Shown: positions 14,195 through 17,096 of the stretch, piece after piece
Layout of the letters: every line of letters starts with the position of its first letter
How positions within the stretch are numbered: position 1 is the stretch's first letter
Translations under genes and position numbers: made by a program
The notes under the pieces: model-generated
Database searches by the model: none
What the model saw: the letters and a program-made list of their open reading frames with translations, nothing else
Told to the model about the DNA's origin: nothing
Assembly: GCA_013811805.1 (NCBI GenBank)
Contig: JACCUM010000069.1
Span: 1 to 17,096, forward strand
Direction of reading: 5' to 3'
Length of the DNA: 17,096 bases
Origin: Geodermatophilaceae bacterium
Lineage (GTDB): Bacteria > Actinomycetota > Actinomycetes > Mycobacteriales > Geodermatophilaceae

Positions 14195-14216
14195 TTTGAC
14201 AAATTGGATTGTCCAA
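14195..14216. promoter_or_regulatory. imperfect palindrome, candidate operator between ccr and the ArsR gene
   Basis: TTTGACAA (14195-14202) and TTGTCCAA (14209-14216) form an inverted repeat with 7 of 8 pairs matching around a 6-base centre. The repeat sits in a noticeably AT-rich patch inside the 108-base divergent intergenic region. Dyads of this size are typical ArsR-family binding sites. The left half contains TTGACA, which could serve as a -35 element for the plus-strand gene. Confidence 0.5.
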
Positions 14217-14231
14217 TAGCACCCTCGCGAC

Positions 14232-14876
14232 GTGAGTGCGGCGATGCAGTTCGTGGACGACCCGCAGCGGTTGCTGGCTGCGTTGAGCCCGCTGCGCCGC
14301 CGGCTGCTGGCGGATCTGTCCGAACCCGGCTCGGCCACCGAGGCTGCTGCCCGCATGGGCCTGTCCCGTCAGAAGGCGAACTACCACCTGCGGGTCCTGG
14401 AACGGGCCGGCCTGGTCGAATTGGTGGAGCTCCGCCAACGCCGCGGTTGTACCGAACGCATTCTGCGTGCCACCGCGAACGCCTTCGTCGTGGACCCCTC
14501 GGTGATGGGAGGATCGTCCGATCCGCTGGCAGCCCGAGATGCCTACGCCGCCGAGCACCTGGTCGCCGTGGCCGGACAGACGGTCCGCGATGTCTCCCGG
14601 ATGCACGGCGCGGCGGGACAGCAGGGAAAGCGGCTGCTGACCTTCACGATCGAGACCGAGGTGAGCTTCTCCCAGCCGGCAAAGGTCCACGAGTTCACAG
14701 ATGCACTCGGCACTGCGGTCGCCGGGGTGGCACAACGCTTCACGATTGCCGGTGGGCGCCGCTATCGGGTGGTGATCGGCGGGCATCCCGCCGAGCGGCC
14801 GGGCGAAGCCGGCACCACCTTGGCCGGGGTCAATGCCGTCGAGGCGCCGTCCGAGACCGCACACGGTCAGTCATGA
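14232..14876 (+). CDS. ArsR-family winged-helix transcriptional regulator
   Basis: The product is a 214-residue DNA-binding protein. The N-terminal winged helix covers about 5-80: PQRLLAALSPLRRRLLADLS, the helix-turn-helix ATEAAARMGLSRQKANYHLRV, and LERAGLVELVELRQRRG as the wing. The remaining 130 residues (with LTFTIETEVSFSQPAKVHEF) may form a ligand-binding or dimerisation part; no metal-binding cysteine pair of the arsenic/zinc sensors is present. The start is GTG 14232, or ATG 14244; neither has a Shine-Dalgarno, and TAGCAC at 14217-14222 could be a -10 for a leaderless start. The gene is divergent from ccr and 22 bases upstream of an SRPBCC gene, a common pairing for this regulator type. 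Its target may be ccr, itself, or both. Confidence 0.88.
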   Translation: MSAAMQFVDDPQRLLAALSPLRRRLLADLSEPGSATEAAARMGLSRQKANYHLRVLERAGLVELVELRQRRGCTERILRATANAFVVDPSVMGGSSDPLAARDAYAAEHLVAVAGQTVRDVSRMHGAAGQQGKRLLTFTIETEVSFSQPAKVHEFTDALGTAVAGVAQRFTIAGGRRYRVVIGGHPAERPGEAGTTLAGVNAVEAPSETAHGQS

Positions 14877-14898
14877 GTCGAGAGGAACCACCATCATC

Positions 14899-15666
14899 AT
14901 GAGCGGGATCGCCAGTGACGAGTCGCCGGAGCAACCAGTCGTCATCGAGGTCACCGTCGGTGCACCGATCGAGACCGTCTGGGCCTACCTCCGCGAACCA
15001 GACCTCATCCGCAACTGGCACGGCTGGCTGGCCGACGGGCTCGACAGCGAGATCGACTACATCTACCGACAGCACGCCCGTGAGAGCGATACGCCGTACG
15101 TGCTGGAGACCGATCGCGGTCCGGAGGGCCCGTGGGTGGATGGCGGCGACCGGTTCGAACTGCACGAGTCCGACGGCGGTACGACCGTACGCATCACGCG
15201 CGGTGCCCGTGGTCCGGAGGAGATGTGGGATGCCTGGTACGACGACATCACCGAAGGCTGGACCTCGTTCCTGCAGCAGTTGCGCTTTGCGATCGAGATG
15301 CACCCAGAAGGAACGCGTCGCACGGTCTTTCTCAATGCAGACGGCGGCGGTCTGGACTCGGTGCGGAGCGCGCTGAGACTGCCCGGTGTCGCAGTGGGGG
15401 TGTCCTACAGCGCGGATGTCAACGGGCTCGCTCTGCGTGGACAGGGTTGGTTCCTGGCCGACCACCAGACGGGTGTCACCGTGGAGTCCCTCGGGCCTGG
15501 CCTGGTCGTCGCAGCCGACAAGCCAGATGGGAGTGGTGCCTCGAAGGGCGCGATGGTCATCGTGACCACCTACGGTCAGGACGACGCGGCCTTCGCCCGT
15601 ACGGTCGGCCAATGGGAGGACTGGTGGCAGGCGCACTATTCCGGGGCCGTGGGCGCGCAGACCTGA
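14899..15666 (+). CDS. SRPBCC (START/AHSA1-like) protein
   Basis: This 255-residue protein follows the ArsR gene by 22 bases. The N-terminal part, VVIEVTVGAPIETVWAYLRE then LIRNWHGW, is the first strand and helix of an SRPBCC ligand-binding fold. GGDRFELHESDGGTTVRITR and the ITEGWTSFLQQLRFAIE helix complete that domain by about residue 140. The remaining 110 residues (with AVGVSYSADVNGLALRGQGW and VIVTTYGQDD, ending in WEDWWQAHY) are not obviously a second copy. Proteins of this fold bind hydrophobic or acyl ligands. The ATG at 14899 has GAGAGG about 12 bases upstream, a long spacing; a nine-codon frame ending in the overlapping TGA precedes it. Operon and ligand are inferred. Confidence 0.85.
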   Translation: MSGIASDESPEQPVVIEVTVGAPIETVWAYLREPDLIRNWHGWLADGLDSEIDYIYRQHARESDTPYVLETDRGPEGPWVDGGDRFELHESDGGTTVRITRGARGPEEMWDAWYDDITEGWTSFLQQLRFAIEMHPEGTRRTVFLNADGGGLDSVRSALRLPGVAVGVSYSADVNGLALRGQGWFLADHQTGVTVESLGPGLVVAADKPDGSGASKGAMVIVTTYGQDDAAFARTVGQWEDWWQAHYSGAVGAQT

Positions 15667-15673
15667 CCCTGCC

Positions 15674-15679
15674 TAGGCT
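15674..15679 (+). promoter_or_regulatory. candidate -10 element for a leaderless dioxygenase gene
   Basis: TAGGCT (TANNNT) ends 6 bases before GTG 15686, in the 19-base gap after the SRPBCC gene. There is no ribosome binding site in the spacer, so transcription starting at the GTG itself is likely. Confidence 0.45.
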
Positions 15680-15685
15680 CCGGGC

Positions 15686-16498
15686 GTGACCAGCTTCGAC
15701 CTCGATACGGATGCCATCGAGTCCTACGCCCGGGACGGCGTGGTCTGCGTTCGCGATGTTCTCGATCCGGCGCAGATCGAGCTGGCAGTCAACGGAATCG
15801 ACCGGGTTGTGGGTGAACCCAGCCCGCTGGCCCAAGTCGCCAGTGCCGGCGATGACCCAGGGCGGTTCTTCGAGGACTTCTGCCGCTGGACGGAGATCAC
15901 GGAGATCTCCGAGCTCGCCCGACATTCCAGCGTCCCAGCGATCGCGGCTGCACTCATGACCGCTGCCCAGGTCCGGCTATACCACGATCACATACTGGTC
16001 AAAGAAGGCGGAACCAGGCAACGCACGCCGTGGCATCAGGATCAGCCGTATTACAACGTCGACGGCCGCGGTGTCAGCGCGTGGATCCCGGTGGACCCGG
16101 TTCCGGAGAGTGCCTGCCTCGAGGTTGTCGCCTGCTCCCATCTGGGTCCGTGGCTGATGCCGCGCACGTTCCTGGCCGGTGAGGCGAAGTGGTTTCCCGA
16201 GGGGGCGTTGGCCGAACTCCCCGACGTCGAGGCTGACCGCGATGCATTCGACGTACGGCGGTACGAGCTTGCTCCCGGGGACGCCATCTTCTTCGACTTC
16301 CTCGCCGTACACGGTGCTCCGGGGTTCCCGTTCGTCGGGCGCCGTCGCGTGCTGTCGTTGCGCTACCTGTCCGAGGGGGTTCGGCATGCGCCGCGACGTT
16401 GGCGAACGTCGCCGCCCTTCGACGGGTTGGACCGCGAACTGGGCGCGGGTCAGCCGATGGATCATCCGCTGTTCCCGGTCGTCTGGCCCTCGTCCTGA
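15686..16498 (+). CDS. phytanoyl-CoA dioxygenase (PhyH)-family oxygenase
   Basis: The product is a 270-residue Fe(II)/2-oxoglutarate-dependent oxygenase. The iron ligands are His117 and Asp119 in TPWHQDQPYYN and His209 in AVHGAPG; the 2-oxoglutarate arginine is probably Arg220 or Arg221 in GRRRVLSLRY. The jelly-roll core contains AWIPVDPVPESACLEVVACS and LAPGDAIFFDFLAVHG. The family hydroxylates acyl-CoAs, amino acids or small metabolites; the substrate here cannot be read from sequence. GTG 15686 is chosen because of the -10 box just upstream and because homology starts within 10 residues. The neighbours do not form an obvious pathway with it. Confidence 0.92.
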   Translation: MTSFDLDTDAIESYARDGVVCVRDVLDPAQIELAVNGIDRVVGEPSPLAQVASAGDDPGRFFEDFCRWTEITEISELARHSSVPAIAAALMTAAQVRLYHDHILVKEGGTRQRTPWHQDQPYYNVDGRGVSAWIPVDPVPESACLEVVACSHLGPWLMPRTFLAGEAKWFPEGALAELPDVEADRDAFDVRRYELAPGDAIFFDFLAVHGAPGFPFVGRRRVLSLRYLSEGVRHAPRRWRTSPPFDGLDRELGAGQPMDHPLFPVVWPSS

Positions 16499-16528
16499 CC
16501 GCGGCTCGAGGGCGCACCTCGGGCGACG

Positions 16529-16534
16529 TAGGTT
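16529..16534 (+). promoter_or_regulatory. candidate -10 element for a leaderless LLM oxidoreductase gene
   Basis: TAGGTT (TANNNT) ends 6 bases before ATG 16541. The spacer (GAAGGC) could be read as a weak ribosome site, but it is too close to the ATG to work as one. Confidence 0.4.
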
Positions 16535-16540
16535 GAAGGC

Positions 16541-17096
16541 ATGCGCTTCGGATTGTTCATCCCGCAGGGCTGGCGGCTAGACCTCGCCGGCATCGAGCCC
16601 GCCCACCAGTGGTCGACCATGCACTCGTTGGCCGAGCACGCCGACACCGGGGACACCTGGGAGTCGCTCTGGGTCTATGACCATTTCCACACCGTGCCCA
16701 AACCGACCGACGAAGCCACCCATGAGGCGTGGACCCTGATGGCGGCGCTGGCAGCGAGTACGTCGCGGGTGCGGCTGGGCCAGATGTGCACGTGCATGGC
16801 CTACCGGAATCCGGCCTTCCTCGCGAAGGTTGCGGCGACCATCGACGTGATCAGTAGTGGACGGGTCGAGATGGGAATTGGCGCCGGATGGTATGAGAAC
16901 GAGTGGCGCGCATACGGTTACGGCTTCCCGCGCGCCGGGATCCGGCTGGCGATGCTGGACGAGGGTGTCCAGATCATGCGTCAGCTCTGGGAGACCGGCA
17001 CGGCCACCCTGGCCGGCGAGCACTACCAGGTCGACCGGGCGATCTGCCGACCGCTTCCGTTGCAGGACGGTGGGATCCCGCTCTGGATCGCCGGTG
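16541..17096 (+). CDS. LLM-class flavin/F420-dependent oxidoreductase, N-terminal part
   Basis: The first 185 codons are present and the gene runs off the window. The start MRFGLFIPQGW is the first strand of the luciferase-like TIM barrel. WESLWVYDHFHTVPKP, the TSRVRLGQMCTCMAYRNPAF segment, ISSGRVEMGIGAGWYENEW and the MRQLWETG helix follow in the order seen in F420-dependent members. These enzymes transfer hydride between F420H2 (or FMNH2) and an organic substrate. The substrate is not deducible. Choice of F420 over FMN is by family habit in actinobacteria, not by a seen residue. Confidence 0.92.
   Translation, partial: MRFGLFIPQGWRLDLAGIEPAHQWSTMHSLAEHADTGDTWESLWVYDHFHTVPKPTDEATHEAWTLMAALAASTSRVRLGQMCTCMAYRNPAFLAKVAATIDVISSGRVEMGIGAGWYENEWRAYGYGFPRAGIRLAMLDEGVQIMRQLWETGTATLAGEHYQVDRAICRPLPLQDGGIPLWIAG

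Noticed and set aside
14874..14903. A nine-codon frame before the SRPBCC gene, ending in an overlapping ATGA
   Set aside because: Very short and without conserved character; probably chance, though a small effect on translation cannot be excluded.
16504..16524. CGAGG/CCTCG hairpin after the dioxygenase gene as a terminator
   Set aside because: Only a 5-base stem, no T-tract, and it would sit just upstream of the next promoter; expected by chance at this GC content.
1..17096. Mobile element, CRISPR array, toxin-antitoxin or tRNA genes
   Set aside because: No transposase, integrase, regularly spaced repeats, tRNA-like cloverleaf or paired small toxin/antitoxin genes were found on either strand.

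Overview
The window looks like a chromosomal segment of a high-GC actinobacterium (Actinomycetota). The lineage call rests on a NucS/EndoMS mismatch endonuclease, an F420-type luciferase-like oxidoreductase, a DivIVA/Scy-like coiled-coil protein, crotonyl-CoA carboxylase/reductase and an actinobacterial SigE-family ECF sigma factor. Propionibacteriales is a guess only. No tRNA, rRNA, CRISPR array, insertion sequence or prophage gene was seen.

Layout. (1) 1-153: the last 50 codons of a B12-dependent mutase, most like ethylmalonyl-CoA mutase. (2) 179-4211, minus strand: a tightly packed five-gene operon of an ECF sigma factor, a candidate membrane anti-sigma/sensor protein and three further single-pass membrane paralogues with the same two-cysteine extracellular domain. 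It has a good candidate autoregulatory promoter at 4221-4246. (3) 4344-6411: an ECHDC3-like crotonase-fold protein, a heavily frameshifted alpha/beta-hydrolase pseudogene, and a DUF1345 membrane protein whose 5' end abuts the pseudogene. (4) 6441-11557, plus strand: nucS, an aldehyde dehydrogenase, a two-domain 3-hydroxybutyryl-CoA dehydrogenase, a small Cys/His protein and an alpha/beta hydrolase. (5) 11548-14123, minus strand: crotonyl-CoA carboxylase/reductase (ccr) followed by a DivIVA/Scy-like coiled-coil protein. (6) 14232-17096, plus strand: an ArsR-type regulator divergent from ccr, an SRPBCC protein, a phytanoyl-CoA-dioxygenase-like enzyme and the start of an LLM-class oxidoreductase.

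Function. The mutase tail, the 3-hydroxybutyryl-CoA dehydrogenase and ccr fit C4/C5 acyl-CoA metabolism: acetoacetyl-CoA to 3-hydroxybutyryl-CoA, crotonyl-CoA to ethylmalonyl-CoA, then methylsuccinyl-CoA. This is the ethylmalonyl-CoA pathway, or supply of ethylmalonyl-CoA extender units. The nucS / duplicated dehydrogenase / coiled-coil neighbourhood resembles what I recall of the Streptomyces nucS-filP/scy region, so it is probably old core synteny. The sigma operon and the decayed 5.1-5.8 kb stretch look like the variable part.

Most worth following up: the sigma operon with four paralogous sensor-like proteins; a self-palindromic repeat pair at 8655-8707 that supplies the stop codon of one gene and may flank the promoter of the next; the predicted NAD/NADP split between the two halves of the fused dehydrogenase; the palindromic candidate operator between ccr and the ArsR gene; and a recurring leaderless-promoter pattern (TANNNT 6-8 bases before the start codon).
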